DNA of 64,000 nucleotides. Source: Ctena decussata (taxonomy: Eukaryota > Mollusca > Bivalvia > Lucinida > Lucinidae). Shown one piece after another: positions 1 through 11,792 of this stretch; position 1 is the stretch's first letter; the number at the start of each line of letters is the position of its first letter. The position numbers were made by a program, and so were the translations under genes. Where the stretch lies: positions 87,280,979 to 87,344,978 of the forward strand of contig OZ022501.1 in NCBI GenBank assembly GCA_963989385.1, written 5' to 3'. The notes under the pieces are model-generated. The model ran no database searches. It was given only the letters and a program-made list of their open reading frames with translations, and was not told where the DNA came from.

Positions 1-292
1 TCAACAATTGCCCCCAAAACCTTAATTAACCGCAAAGCAATGATCTAAATTCAATGAATAATCAAGTTTGAAAAATGAACTCTGCAGCTAATATTACGAA
101 ATATTGACGCTAAACCAAAGCTGGTATGATATGAGACAATGAACATAACAGCATTTTGAGAGGGATCTTTTAGAGACTTTTGTGGCACCGTAAACATCCA
201 AACCATATGGGGATTTTGACCAACAACGATAATAACCCTTATACAAAAATGTTTAAAAAATATATTTAATACGTCAAATATATTCCTTTGTC

Positions 293-370
293 AAAATTGG
301 CAAACTGCGCAGACCCGATCAGACTGCTTTAGAGCAGTCTGATCAGGTCTGCACAGTTTGCCCAAAAAAT
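293..370. repeat. Hairpin with TCTGATCAG core
   Basis: Two 28-base arms (301-328 and 333-360) are reverse complements with two mismatches and a 4-base loop; pairing extends a few bases outward through TTGGCAAACTG. The arm contains AGTCTGATCAGG-type sequence, the same theme found in the stems of the GAGCCGCGAC MITE family elsewhere in the window. Probably a small foldback MITE; no clear target duplication seen. Confidence 0.7.
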
Positions 371-376
371 TCTACG

Positions 377-2593
377 CCAATATTAACAGGCGATTTTGGT
401 ATTATCTAAGGATGCGACATTTTCACAAGATTTTTAGACTCCAGATGACACATTACTCCAGCATAATACGCGAAAGAACGACATTATGCCCGAAAGGCTC
501 TAATACAGATTTCTTAACCCACAAAGACACATAATTCCCCACCCCTCAGGGCTCCTACGATTCGCATTTATTCAAACACACCCGATCCAGTAGAACCAAT
601 TAATACAGTTCTCGCGCTCACTAATTAAGGCTGTTCTTGGGCGCTCTCTCTTTACAATATCGTCCTAAATTACTCATAATTATGTCTTGATATCGCAAGA
701 AAATTAGAAAATAGCCAGAAATAACGGCGAATTTCCGAAGCTTTTTCCGGAATCGGAATTATATTGAAAGTTTAGGACCTGCGCCTGGAAATCAGAGGAA
801 ATTTGTTTGCCATTATTGTCAACGTCTAGTTGTGTATTATTAATGGAAAATGGAATGTAACATTTAATCACTGGCGGAGCAATTAGAGTTTTAGAGAGAA
901 AAAAGTTGAAATGCCAAATTACTGTTTTGAATCCTTTTTTGAAATTCATATTCTGGGTTGCTTTGCACTGCTGAAATACTCCTGCGTCGTATTGTATTTT
1001 GTAACTTTCGATATTTTTTCTGGTATTTAATGTCTATATCGCACATTTCTGGCCACTTTAATTTAAAAGGAAAATTAAAAGGTCTGTTTATGGTATATTG
1101 TCATTGTGAACATCGTCGTTTGGGCGAAGCAATTTAGTATAGACACAATGAACTGCTAAGGCCCAACTTTGTCTGTGCACAAACGTAGTCGGATCAGGAC
1201 ATTTGGTTAAATCTACACAGTTCCTGTATTGTTCGACGGCGCATTATGTATATTCGCCGAAACTACGTAGTCTGGACCATGTTCCTTCTTCTGAATGTAT
1301 TCTCTGCTCTTAAAGGAACTCTTTAACATTTTGATATAGTCTAGTCTAGACTGTGGCTTCTCATATACTATGTCATTTGTTCCATGATATCACATTATAC
1401 TATGAAACATCAAAAGTTGCTTTTGGTCTTCAGCCTCGATGCATGTATATTTTTTCCAATATAGACATATACCAACACATTTGTATCAAGTGAGTATACA
1501 ATTTTATTGGCTTGCCGTTTCGGCGGCAAGCCAGTATTCAAGTGGTTTAGTGATACCGAGTTATTTTCGGAAGAAACGATACGTCACACTTAGTCGGAAA
1601 ATACCTGGAGAGTGTGTACTGCAACGATTCGTTCTAAACTTTTTTAGGGCCGCAATATTAAGCCAAAGAGATTGGAAAGCTCGTTCCGGTTTGAGACTGC
1701 TTTCTTCATTATTTTCTTCACAGACATAACAAACAAAGACCTCGTCCGATTGTGTCTATTCTTATCCCTATCCGATTTACCTCATCTGCTAAAAATAACA
1801 GTTGGACACTTTATTCTATTTTTGATAGTACATGTACTTTTTTAATATTTCCGTTAAAAAGCACGTTTTTCTTTTGCAAGGGCCTCGGACTTGGCCACAA
1901 TTTTTGCTTTTTATAAACGGATTGCATTAAAAATGAAACTCTGAATTTAATGCAAAGTATTTGGCTTTGCATCCGAAGAAATATACCAAAACCTGTGGAA
2001 GAAACAGTGTTTATATATAGCAATAGCGCAAAGCATTAGCTTTTCCAAAAATCATGCAGCGGCGTCGCGAAAAATAGGCCTTAGGGCATCCCATAATCTG
2101 ACTGGTCAGAGCAGCCGGCACACTGTCCAGCGCCGGTGCATTCATGGGATCTGATCAGTCTTTTGCGGCATATATAATCTTCATGATGATCCATGATGAA
2201 GACATCTTTTAAGCTGAGGATAGACTGATAAGACTGCGCTTATGCCGGAGTGGGCTGATCTGTGTATCTGTAAAAACTGAAAGAGCAGAATTCAAATTTA
2301 TTGTTTAGATTTAGAAACAAGCGCTTTTGACGATTTTCTTCCCTTATCACATTAACTGAAAATTTTTTATTCCATCTATCTATGTGTGTGGCTTGCTTAT
2401 ATGTAGAACTGACCGTGTTATGTATGTAAAAGTCGGTAATGTCGGTGAGTACTTAACGCTTACGCATTGCAACAGGCCTTTCCATGGCACAAAGAGATAT
2501 ATTATGTACACATTTTTAGCATCTGATAAATTTCTTTTTGGCCATCAACATGTTCATGAATAGCCTGAACAATGATACAGGAAAAAGGGGACA
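377..2593. other. Unassigned AT-rich non-coding sequence
   Basis: No convincing coding region, RNA gene or intact mobile element seen. The open frames here (up to 96 aa) are low complexity or have no family-like motifs. A 9-bp perfect stem lies at 1509-1532 (GGCTTGCCG). At 2095-2275 there are GATCAG/CTGATC-rich bases that resemble eroded MITE sequence, but no boundaries can be set. Confidence 0.5.
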
Positions 2594-2641
2594 GTTCAGA
2601 ATTGTTAACATTTGAAACTCAGAATTGTTAAAATTTGAAAC
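2594..2641. repeat. 23-bp unit, two tandem copies
   Basis: The unit TCAGAATTGTTAAMATTTGAAAC occurs twice head to tail with one difference, just upstream of the tetraspanin-like open frame. It is too short to assign to a repeat family. Confidence 0.6.
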
Positions 2642-2647
2642 TGTTAG

Positions 2648-2917
2648 GGATTCGTTGACAGCTTTATGACAACGAAGGGGTTGGTTGGTTGGTGCGATGA
2701 TGCTGGGTATAACTTCCAGTGCCGGGGCGTCCTACTGATTTGGATTATAGTAGAACATGGGCCTACTGTGCTTGCAGTAGGTGCGGGTTGGGTGTGTGGA
2801 ATTTTTCTTGCTTTTATAACACTCTCTAATGTTGCCTTCTTAGTTCAGCTGTACAAATGTACTGAGAAACATTTACACTCGTCGACGATTTCCTTAGATG
2901 AACCTATACTGGGCTGA
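2648..2917 (+). CDS. Possible 3'-terminal exon, tetraspanin-like C-terminus
   Basis: The frame is open from 2648 to the TGA at 2915-2917; an ATG lies at 2666. The translation has a cysteine-containing stretch (WCDDAGYNFQCRGVLL), then LIWIIVEHGP, one hydrophobic segment of about 27 residues (TVLAVGAGWVCGIFLAFITL...), and a short tail beginning LYKCTEK. This order (cysteines at the end of an extracellular loop, amphipathic WI-x2-H region, last membrane span, short cytoplasmic tail with a juxtamembrane Cys) is how tetraspanins end. A possible splice acceptor (GTTGACAG) ends at 2661, though its pyrimidine tract is weak. No upstream exon was recognised in the window, so this may be an exon remnant or a processed fragment. 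Family assignment is inference from pattern only; a chance hydrophobic ORF remains possible. Confidence 0.3.
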   Translation, partial: GFVDSFMTTKGLVGWCDDAGYNFQCRGVLLIWIIVEHGPTVLAVGAGWVCGIFLAFITLSNVAFLVQLYKCTEKHLHSSTISLDEPILG

Positions 2918-3019
2918 CGATGTTCATACATCCACGAACAACACACATTCATGCAATCGTACGCGTAAGCAACGCCACGGATAATTCAAATAGATGATTG
3001 GCCGACATAACGTTTGATA

Positions 3020-4062
3020 TAGGGTAGTTCGCCCTTGACTCGAACACCTTTTCAATTGTCTTCCACTTACAGACCCTGGCTATTGACCTACATCGTATTT
3101 GGGTCATGCAACAGCTAACGCAGCTTTCCAAGCACCAAAATGCTGCAACCCTTCAGCCATACTTCGTGAAATAAGGGAATAATAAGGGGATTTATCCACC
3201 TACCCAAATTAGCCCTTAAGTCGAACAGACTTACCCCTGACTCGAACAGATATACTGATCCAGCCATTATAGGGCAACCTCATAAAGGGTCAGTGATATT
3301 CAGAAAATCCGCATTTTTTAAATTGCATATTTTTAAATAATTTTTGTTTGATGTCAAATTAAAACACTCTTTAGGAGATAATGAGACACACAGCAATGTA
3401 CGTAAATGCAGATAAATCCACCCTGTGACTCCTGGATCATGTAAAAATACATTCGTTTAAGGGGCTCAGTTACCATGTGTGCTGTTTCATTTATGATAAG
3501 CGTAGACCCTTATTGCGTTACAAAAACAAAAGATAAAGATGGGTTTGTGCACTTATCTGTGACTGAAGGTATTTGCTAGTGATACGGTGAGTTTGCCGTC
3601 TCTGAAACTATATGCCCGTGTTCGACTTCAGGGCGAATCGGTGTTCGACTCAATGACGAAACATAGGATTGTGTTAATTGTGAAAAATTTTGTTGATTTT
3701 ACTTATTTTGACCAATAAATAGTCATCTTTTCGAGCATTGAAAAGCCATGGATTAGTCTAACAAAAACGTTAAATTTCGTAAACTAGGACCTTTTTTGCT
3801 ACATAATATTAAGTATTTTACAAAATTTATAAAAATCAAAATGATGAAATTGAGAAAGAGCTCGAGAGGAATGCGTTGCGACGACAGCTAGTCGTATAAT
3901 GATGCATGTTTTATATTTGGGAGTCTATTATGCATATTGTTCATAGATTAAGGTAACGTCTGGTTGCTTAAGAGGTAATGACCCACCAAGTTGAAATGTT
4001 AATGTTATCAGTTTAATTTGTTCGACTTAAGTGCAAGTTCGACTTAAGGGCGGGTTACCCTA
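3020..4062. mobile_element. 1.04-kb non-autonomous TIR DNA element
   Basis: The left end starts TAGGGTAGTTCGCCCTTGAC and the right end is its approximate inverse (GACTTAAGGGCGGGTTACCCTA). The core words of both ends, CTTAAGTCGAAC and CTGACTCGAAC, recur inside each end (around 3208-3250, 3612-3650 and 4018-4050) as subterminal repeats in both orientations. No transposase-like ORF lies inside, so it would need a partner in trans. Flanks are consistent with a TA target but the site is too short to prove. The terminal TAGGGTAG is shared with the 215-bp element at 33497-33711. Confidence 0.65.
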
Positions 4063-4554
4063 CGTCATGTCATAGTGACGGCTGCTGTACTTCATTACCA
4101 AACACGTTGGTTAATAACTATTCTTCATCCTTTGCTTGGCGTTAAAATAGTCAGAACTTCACGTATGAGTAAACAAGACTGATGTAAAAACATAGCATAA
4201 ATATAAAAGATAAATTTCATTTGTCGGGAGTTCATGGAGATACGAACGCAATAGGTTCCGTGCTTTGTTGTTTCAAACAATAACAGCATGCATTTTCTTC
4301 TCAGAGTGTCAAAAAAAAATTCCAGTCACTTAAACCAAAAATAAACTTCAGTAAATATTAATTTATTTCTTCTTTTGATGCCAAGTTCAGATGTGCCAAG
4401 ATTTCATAGACATGGGTTTAAAACAGTTTTTCCTAAAATTTGATTCAGACTAAATGTGACTCAACAGCCGCAAAGAAAAGACTTGAAATAGGTCCATATA
4501 GTTATTTTCCTTGAGACATGACTAACGGCCGGCCAAAATGTTGGAAAACTGTTT
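4063..4554. other. Unassigned intergenic sequence
   Basis: AT-rich sequence between two repeat elements. No coding region, RNA gene or repeat boundary was recognised. Confidence 0.5.
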
Positions 4555-5510
4555 TTAGCTCGCCTGAACGAAAGTTCAGGAAGGGCTATTGTTGTCACCC
4601 TGGCGTCCGCGTCCGCGTCCGCGCCCGGATTGGATGTTTTGGTTAAAGTTTTTTTAAAGACCTATATCTCCTTAACCCATGGATGCATTCTTTTGATACT
4701 TGCACTGTAGTTAGATATTGGTCCAAAGTTTAACAGGGTACCACCCCACTCCACTCCGTGACCTTGATGTCAAGGTCATGGACTTTGAAAATTGGGATTT
4801 TTTTTAACTGGATGTTTTGGTTAAAGTTTTATAAAGCCCAATATCTCCTTAACCCATGGATGGATTCCTTTGATACTTGTACTGTAGTTAGATATTGGTC
4901 CAAAGTTTTCCAAGGTACTACCCCCACCCACCCTCAGTGACCTTGATGTCAAGGTCATGGACTTAGAAAATTATCTTTTTATTTTTTCAATGTTTTGGTT
5001 AAAGTTTTTTAAAGACATATATCTCATGAACCCATAGATTTATTCTTTTTATATTTGCACTGAAGTTAGATATTGGTCCAAAGTTTTACACAGTACTACC
5101 CCAACCCCGCTCAGTGACCTTGATGTCAAGGTCAGGGACTTAGGAAATCGGTCTTTATTAAAGTTTTCTAATTGTATACTGATTCATAATGCTTGGCAGA
5201 GACTTAGTTTACACTTGAACTGATGTTAGACACTTTTTTGAGTTTTTACAAAACACTATATACTTACCCCACTGGATGACCTTGAAGTCAAGGTTATTGA
5301 CTTTGAATTTTGGTTAAAGTTTTATATTTATGAAGAAATAATTTCACAGTGCCACAATGGACTCAGTTGATACTTATACATGTACTTGGACTGATGTTAG
5401 ATAATGGTTCAAGGTTTGATACATCCCAGCCTCCCCCTCCCCCCACCCCTACCCCACTCCTCCCCCTACCCCCTTAGTTCTTTGACCTCAAGCTCATGGA
5501 CTTTGAAATT
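4555..5510 (+). repeat. Bivalve-type repeat: hairpin head plus five degenerate tandem units
   Basis: It begins TTAGCTCGCCTGAAC. The head holds a 7-bp perfect stem with a GAAA tetraloop (4563-4580), followed by CACCCTGGCGTCCG and CGTCCG triplets. Tandem units follow, anchored on TTTTGGTTAAAGTTTT, with TTAAAG at about 4643, 4821, 4999, 5158 and 5314; periods are therefore about 178, 178, 159 and 156 bp. Each unit carries CCTTAACCCATGGAT, TTAGATATTGGTCCAAAG, a C-rich stretch and a TGACCT/AGGTCA box. Heads of this type (AGCTC-RCCTGA...hairpin...GGGCTATTGT) are, to my knowledge, very common in mollusc genomes. No ORF is encoded; the class of element is uncertain. Confidence 0.7.
4759..5502. promoter_or_regulatory. 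Five TGACCT-N8-AGGTCA-like boxes
   Basis: Everted AGGTCA half-sites with an 8-bp spacer (ER8 geometry) occur perfectly at 4759-4778, 4938-4957 and 5115-5134. They are nearly perfect at 5277-5296 (right half AGGTTA) and degraded at 5483-5502. The right half reads TCAAGGTCA, the extended half-site used by NR5A/ERR-type nuclear receptors. The box sits at the same place in every tandem unit and is better conserved than the sequence around it. Receptor binding is inference; there is no evidence of function. Confidence 0.35.
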
Positions 5511-5565
5511 TCATGTGATTTTTTTCTTATTTTAATTTTATTTTAAGACATTTCTGAGATAGCTC

Positions 5566-7011
<1,446 letters not shown>

Positions 7012-7172
7012 AATAGAATCTTGCATTCGTGCCCCTGTATCATTGAATTTATTAAACTCGTTGGGGAAAAACGATAAGATGCTCGGCAAAGCCTCGCATC
7101 TTATCTTTTTCCCTAACTCGTTTAATAAATTCAATAATACATGAGCACTCATGTAAGATCCTCTATATCTTT
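7012..7172. mobile_element. Palindromic MITE of about 160 bp
   Basis: A strong inner stem pairs ATTGAATTTATTAAAC (from 7042) with GTTTAATAAATTCAAT (to 7135). The AACGATAAGATGCTCGG / CCTCGCATCTTATCTTTTT parts pair next to the loop. Weaker pairing continues outward: ATAGAATCTTGCATTCGTGC pairs with GAGCACTCATGTAAGATCCTCTAT. The whole segment is one foldback. No certain target duplication. Confidence 0.65.
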
Positions 7173-7245
7173 AAAAACATGAACTTCTTCAGAGAGTGCA
7201 AGACAAGAAAAACTGATAAAAGTTTACATTATTTCAAAATAAAAT

Positions 7246-7481
7246 GAGCCGCGACACGACAAAACCAACAATGTGGTTGTGCGCCCAGTGAAGACTCAAA
7301 TCAGCCTGAGCAGCCGCCCAGTTTGATCAGACTCTTCGTTAAGTGTTCAAAGGGTAGCGAAGGGTCTAAGCTACCTTCATGCGGACAGAGAAGACTCTGG
7401 TCAGACTGGGCGGATGCCCAGGCTGATCTGAGTCTGCGCTGGGCGCACAACCACATTGTTGGTTTTCTCGCGTCGCGGCTC
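7246..7481. mobile_element. GAGCCGCGAC foldback MITE, copy 1
   Basis: It starts GAGCCGCGACACGACAAAAC and ends in the inverse ...CTCGCGTCGCGGCTC. Roughly 100-bp arms pair through ACAATGTGGTTGTGCGCCCA, AGATCAGCCTGG and CCGCCCAG; the short asymmetric centre contains AGGGTCTAAGCTACC. The 4 bases on each side are AAAT, a possible TSD. No coding capacity; the frames here read through the repeat on both strands. Same orientation as the copies at 9658, 40944 and 48962. Confidence 0.9.
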
Positions 7482-9657
7482 AAATTGCTATCAATTTTTT
7501 CATGTAGATATACACCATGTACACTGTAAAGTTATCTTTCGCTGTAAGATTTTTGTTTCAATAGTGAAAATACTTTTATCAAACTTTATATGTCAGCGTG
7601 TCCTTTTCATGTTAAAATTTAGCGCTTTCGAGCAATAGAGTCATTCATTAACTCCACATACTCATGGAAAATATATTAACTCCACATATTATGACAATCA
7701 AATTCAAAATCAGCTTCCACGCGCTCCGCATATAGTCGAGTTTCGAAGCTTGTTTTATGTAGGCCTGCCTTGCTTTTATTTCACTGTCACTTTGCAATAT
7801 AACTCGGTAATATTAGGCGATACAAAAGAACACAGAAATAAGGGTCAAGTTGCAGATCTGCAGTGCAAATAAAAAACTTCGAAATGTTCAAGTTTGCAGA
7901 ACAAGAGTACAACGGAAAAAAATCGCCTATTTTCAGAACAAGCTGGTCAAGAAGTTAATAGAACCACCGAAAAAAATTGGTCAAATTAGCGGAATAACAG
8001 AAAAAAAAGGATACCAGTTTAAAGGAGGAGGACACCAAGTCGGACAAACGCGTTAGGTCAGTTCAAATACCAATGCTGTGCCTGTATAAACCCCAGACGT
8101 TATTGTCAAACTGCAAAACAACCAAACGCCATAGAGCAAATGACAGAAAGAGCTTTTTAAGGTGGCATTATTTGAGGATCTTCATAAACGAAACCCTTAT
8201 CTCGGCCAGCAAAGAAACAGCATTTAATGTCGTAACTTGAAAATGCACAAAATAAAAACAAATGTATGAACATATAACGGGAACATCTATATCAAAGACA
8301 ATAAGTAATATCGTTTGAAGCAGAGCTTGGTTAGGCACTCCTATTAACTGCGAATAATTGTAGTAGGAATAAACTTTTCTTGCTATTCAGCATGTTCAGT
8401 GAAATTTGTCGTCGAAAGTTTGTAAAAACAATACAAGCAAGCAATTTTATAAAGTGAAACTCTATCAAACATTTATTGTGTGGCAGATTTAGAGAAAATT
8501 GAAATTATGAACGGACTTTGATCACTCCACTGTTAGAAAATGATTACGCCGTCAGGGCTTTTCCTCCATAAAAGCGTTTAACATGAAAGAAACGCAAAAC
8601 ACTTTTTAGCAGATTGCTTTTGCCTCAAGATGCTTTTTGCAAGTTTAGGGTCAGAAGAGCTTGCGACAAAATGGACAAACGTAAACTAGTTTTCTTGAGT
8701 TTATTTGCAACAATAATAACAGAATGGGTCGCGAGATGCAAAAAGGATTGTAAATCTGCGAGCAGGAAGATTCAAGCCAGTCGATGCATCCATGCAGATA
8801 CTTTAGATCTTTCGTTTTGCGCACGCAGATTTTGCAAGGCCCATGATTTGTCCATGCCAACAGCAAAGACGGCATTTCGCGCAGTCAGGTCTAAGTCTCT
8901 CTGTTTGCCTATGGCACAAAACTCCATTGTGCATGCTCTCTCGAACGGTTTTCTTTAACATTGACGAAATTTGTGAGTTAGAGTTGTCTAAGAAAGAAAT
9001 TGAGTTACTGCTTCACTTAACTCTTGAAATGTCATTGGTTCCGCAATGTTTTGCAGAAATAAGTGCTTTACGGAGCATGATATACAGAAATAAGTGTTTT
9101 TATGAAGATATAAGTGTTTTGTTTTTGTCATTTTTACTGCGATATAGGGTCTAATCATGAAACTGCACGTGTCTTTAAAAGCAAAACGGAACACCCTTTA
9201 ACAGAATGCCTGATTCTAAAAGCTAAGCCAACAAAGATACATACTTTGGTCGAATCCACAATGAGTTAATTCTGTTCATGCAGAATATACAACCGAATTG
9301 GGACCTAAACAATAATTTCAAACTTCTCTTTCAAATTCTTCGGCAAAATGCAATTTCAAGGTCCGTCCCAACTTACACCGAACAGCTTCGACCTCCTCAC
9401 ACAGTAGAAGCACAGATACGCCTGTAATGTTTTAACTAACTGTAATGGATAATTTGGACTAACTGTAATTGCTAATTTTGCTTGCAACCGATGCTACAAG
9501 AAATATAATCTAAAGTGCTACGAAAAATGATCCCCGCTATCCAAACAGTAATATCATGCAGTCAGACACACTCCTGATCTGGCGTGCGACCAATCCGCCT
9601 TCAGGCCAGAGTCAATAAACATGCGCATTTGCAAGTGTGTGGATTACTGCTTCAAGA
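7482..9657. other. Unassigned sequence between MITE copies
   Basis: No coding gene supported. The longest frame (8614-8958 plus, 114 aa) is rich in Cys, Arg and Lys without a recognisable domain, and is overlapped by other frames. Nothing else distinctive seen. Confidence 0.5.
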
Positions 9658-9893
9658 GAGCCGCGACGTGAGAAAACCAACAATGTGGTTGTGCGCCCAG
9701 CGCAGACTCAGATCAGCCTGGGCATCCACCCAGTCTGATCAGACTCTTCGCTAAGCGCTTAATGGGTAGCTAAGGGTCTAAGCTACCACCATGCGGACAG
9801 CGAAGACTCTGATCAGACTGGGCGGATGCCCAGGCTGATCTGAGTCTGCGCTGGGCGCACAACCACATTGTTGGTTTTCTCGTGTCGCGGCTC
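9658..9893. mobile_element. GAGCCGCGAC foldback MITE, copy 2
   Basis: Same structure as copy 1: termini GAGCCGCGACGTGAGAAAAC and ...CTCGTGTCGCGGCTC, AGGGTCTAAGCTACC in the centre. Flanking tetramers (AAGA/AGGA) differ by one base, so a TSD is only suggestive. Confidence 0.9.
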
Positions 9894-10034
9894 AGGAGTC
9901 GTGTGTCTGGCATCGTACGCTGTTTCTGATATCTTCTTCAACACCAGCTATAGCAGGATTGAGTTGAAGCAGAAAGTTTGGCTGAACGAAGATCAGTTCT
10001 TATTTGAAGAACGGTTGAATAGTGATCAATACTA

Positions 10035-10113
10035 CAGTCAACTCTCGATATCTCAAAGTTGAAGTTCATCTCAAACTGCCGATATCTCAAAATTAATTTT
10101 CTGGGTTCAAATG
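10035..10113. mobile_element. Partial pogo-like MITE (CAGTCAACTCTCGATATCTC)
   Basis: One end preceded by TA begins CAGTCAACTCTCGATATCTC, followed by AAAGTTGAAGTTCATCTCAAACTGCC and CCGATATCTCAAAATTAATTTTC. It matches the left part of the fuller copy at 44391-44594. The right end is lost. Confidence 0.7.
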
Positions 10114-10339
10114 TATAGAAACATAGCATATAATGTCCAAAGTACATGTATAATCCTTGATACTAACGGGGACTTTGGGATAACCAGAGTCAGCTGTAGC
10201 CGTACTTTTATACTTCTCAAGTAGTTTGCATTTAATAAGAATCGATGACCTATTATAAAAAAAAATAGTCTTTGAAAGAATTAAAGTGTCTGTGTTCACA
10301 CAGTGGGGAGGTGGGGGAGCAGGTCTGCTAGTCTTATTT

Positions 10340-10466
10340 TGCCTCCCTTCTAAAATGGGATTAACTCTAAAATGAAAGAATTTGCTTTTACTCCATTTTG
10401 GAATGGCAACAGGAAGTTACAAAAATGTGTTCCATCGTAAAAATGGTGGAAAAACATATACCCCCA
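10340..10466. repeat. Dispersed GCCTCCCTTCT family, copy A
   Basis: Shares in order with the copies near 46047, 49230, 53436 and 57885: GCCTCCCTTCT, a run about clearing Ns such as GGGATTAACTCT, GCAACAGGAAGTTACAAAA, and AAAATGGTGGAAAAACAT followed by a C-rich end. No TIRs or tail seen, so the class is unknown. The frames here on both strands are artefacts. Confidence 0.55.
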
Positions 10467-10579
10467 CCCCTACACATTCAGTACACCTGTTGCACCAACA
10501 CATGCTGAAACCTGGACAGTTTATGTCGGTTGTTTGTAGGTCTCCCTCTACCTGTTTTGGGAAAAGATTTTTTTGATTT

Positions 10580-11545
10580 GGGGCACTGTTTAATATACAC
10601 ATGGATTGAGCAGACTTACTGAATGACTTTGTAATTAATGTCATATACGATTATTTAAAAGCCAATCGACTTCTGGAACAATCAGTTGACTATAAAGCCG
10701 TTTGTTACTACACGTCCATCGACCATTGCAACAGTTCCTTGTTGGAGCAGGTTCAGAGGTTCCATTTATTAAAAAATAATAAAAAGACAAACGACCAAAG
10801 TCATTTTTTCACAAACGCCATCTCAGTTGATCCTTGTCACAAAATTTACCTTTATTATTAGCGTGAGGATCACAAGATACAGCGAGGCTCTGATATAGAA
10901 TGGCTTTACTAATCTAGTTGCCGCGACTTTAACTGAGCGGGTTTATTACAGTTATAATATTGAAGCAAGAGAAGTCAGTTTTTCTGCGAAATATTTTATC
11001 AGACAGTTCACCGTAATGTTGACTGCCTTTAGAAGGATGGCCATTGCATTATATAGTAGACGCATAGTAAAAATACCAAACATAAGTCTGCGTTTGAAAC
11101 TGAAAATCTGGAAGTCTAATTTGCTATTTTTTGGATTTTTAACAGACACGTATTGTCTTTATCTAACGTCCTTTCTAGCCTTAAACTTTGCATAAATTTA
11201 TTTATTTATTTTTGATATCACAGATTAAGGTAAGCACACATGAAATGTTTTGTGTCTTGCTTGCCAGATACCAAAGATAACACAAAAAAGGAAAGTGATT
11301 TCTTTTACTTCCATTGTGGCCCTTAAGATTTTTACATATGTAGTAACGTTTTCTGGGGAGTGCTAAAATTATCAATAAAATTGTCGTCAGAAATACCAAA
11401 TGTATCTGATTAAAACATTAGCTTCAATTTAAACTCGACAATGCCAGTGACATAAAATACTTTAAAACATTTAAAGCGCTAGGAATGGAAATGACTGAAT
11501 TTGCAAACAGCATAGATCCAGATGAGGCGGCTCATAAAGAGCCAC
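10580..11545. other. Unassigned AT-rich sequence
   Basis: No gene or mobile-element boundary recognised; open frames are short and lack motifs. Confidence 0.5.
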
Positions 11546-11792
11546 CTGGCCCCGAGGTTATAAAACTTTTTTCATGCTCAACTCAGCTGAGCATGAAATT
11601 TTACCTGCTGATAAATAGCAAATTACTGATAAGTACAGTTGTTTTCTTACTCAGTTTAGCTGAGTATGAAATTTTCTCTGCTTTTGAATATGAAAATGCC
11701 AACTAATGTTGGCATTTTCACATTTATCAGCAGAGAAAATTTCATGCTCAGCTGAGTTGAGCATGAAAAAAGTTTTATAACCTCGGGGCCAG
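11546..11792. mobile_element. 247-bp MITE with CTGGCCCCGAGG termini
   Basis: Left terminus CTGGCCCCGAGGTTATAAAA and right terminus TTTTATAACCTCGGGGCCAG are exact inverses. Pairing continues through CATGCTCAACTCAGCTGAGCATG and the CTGATAAA/TTTATCAG segment. A second, inner palindrome (GAAAATGCCAACTAATGTTGGCATTTTC) lies at the centre. No ORF or clear TSD. Confidence 0.85.

Noticed and set aside
7301..7529. Recurring short peptides (such as MLVFSCRGS, RPAQTQISLGI) suggesting a gene family
   Set aside because: They are translations of the GAGCCGCGAC MITE arms.
8614..8958. 114-aa Cys-rich ORF
   Set aside because: Overlapped by frames on both strands, no recognisable cysteine spacing, no signal peptide and no splice context.
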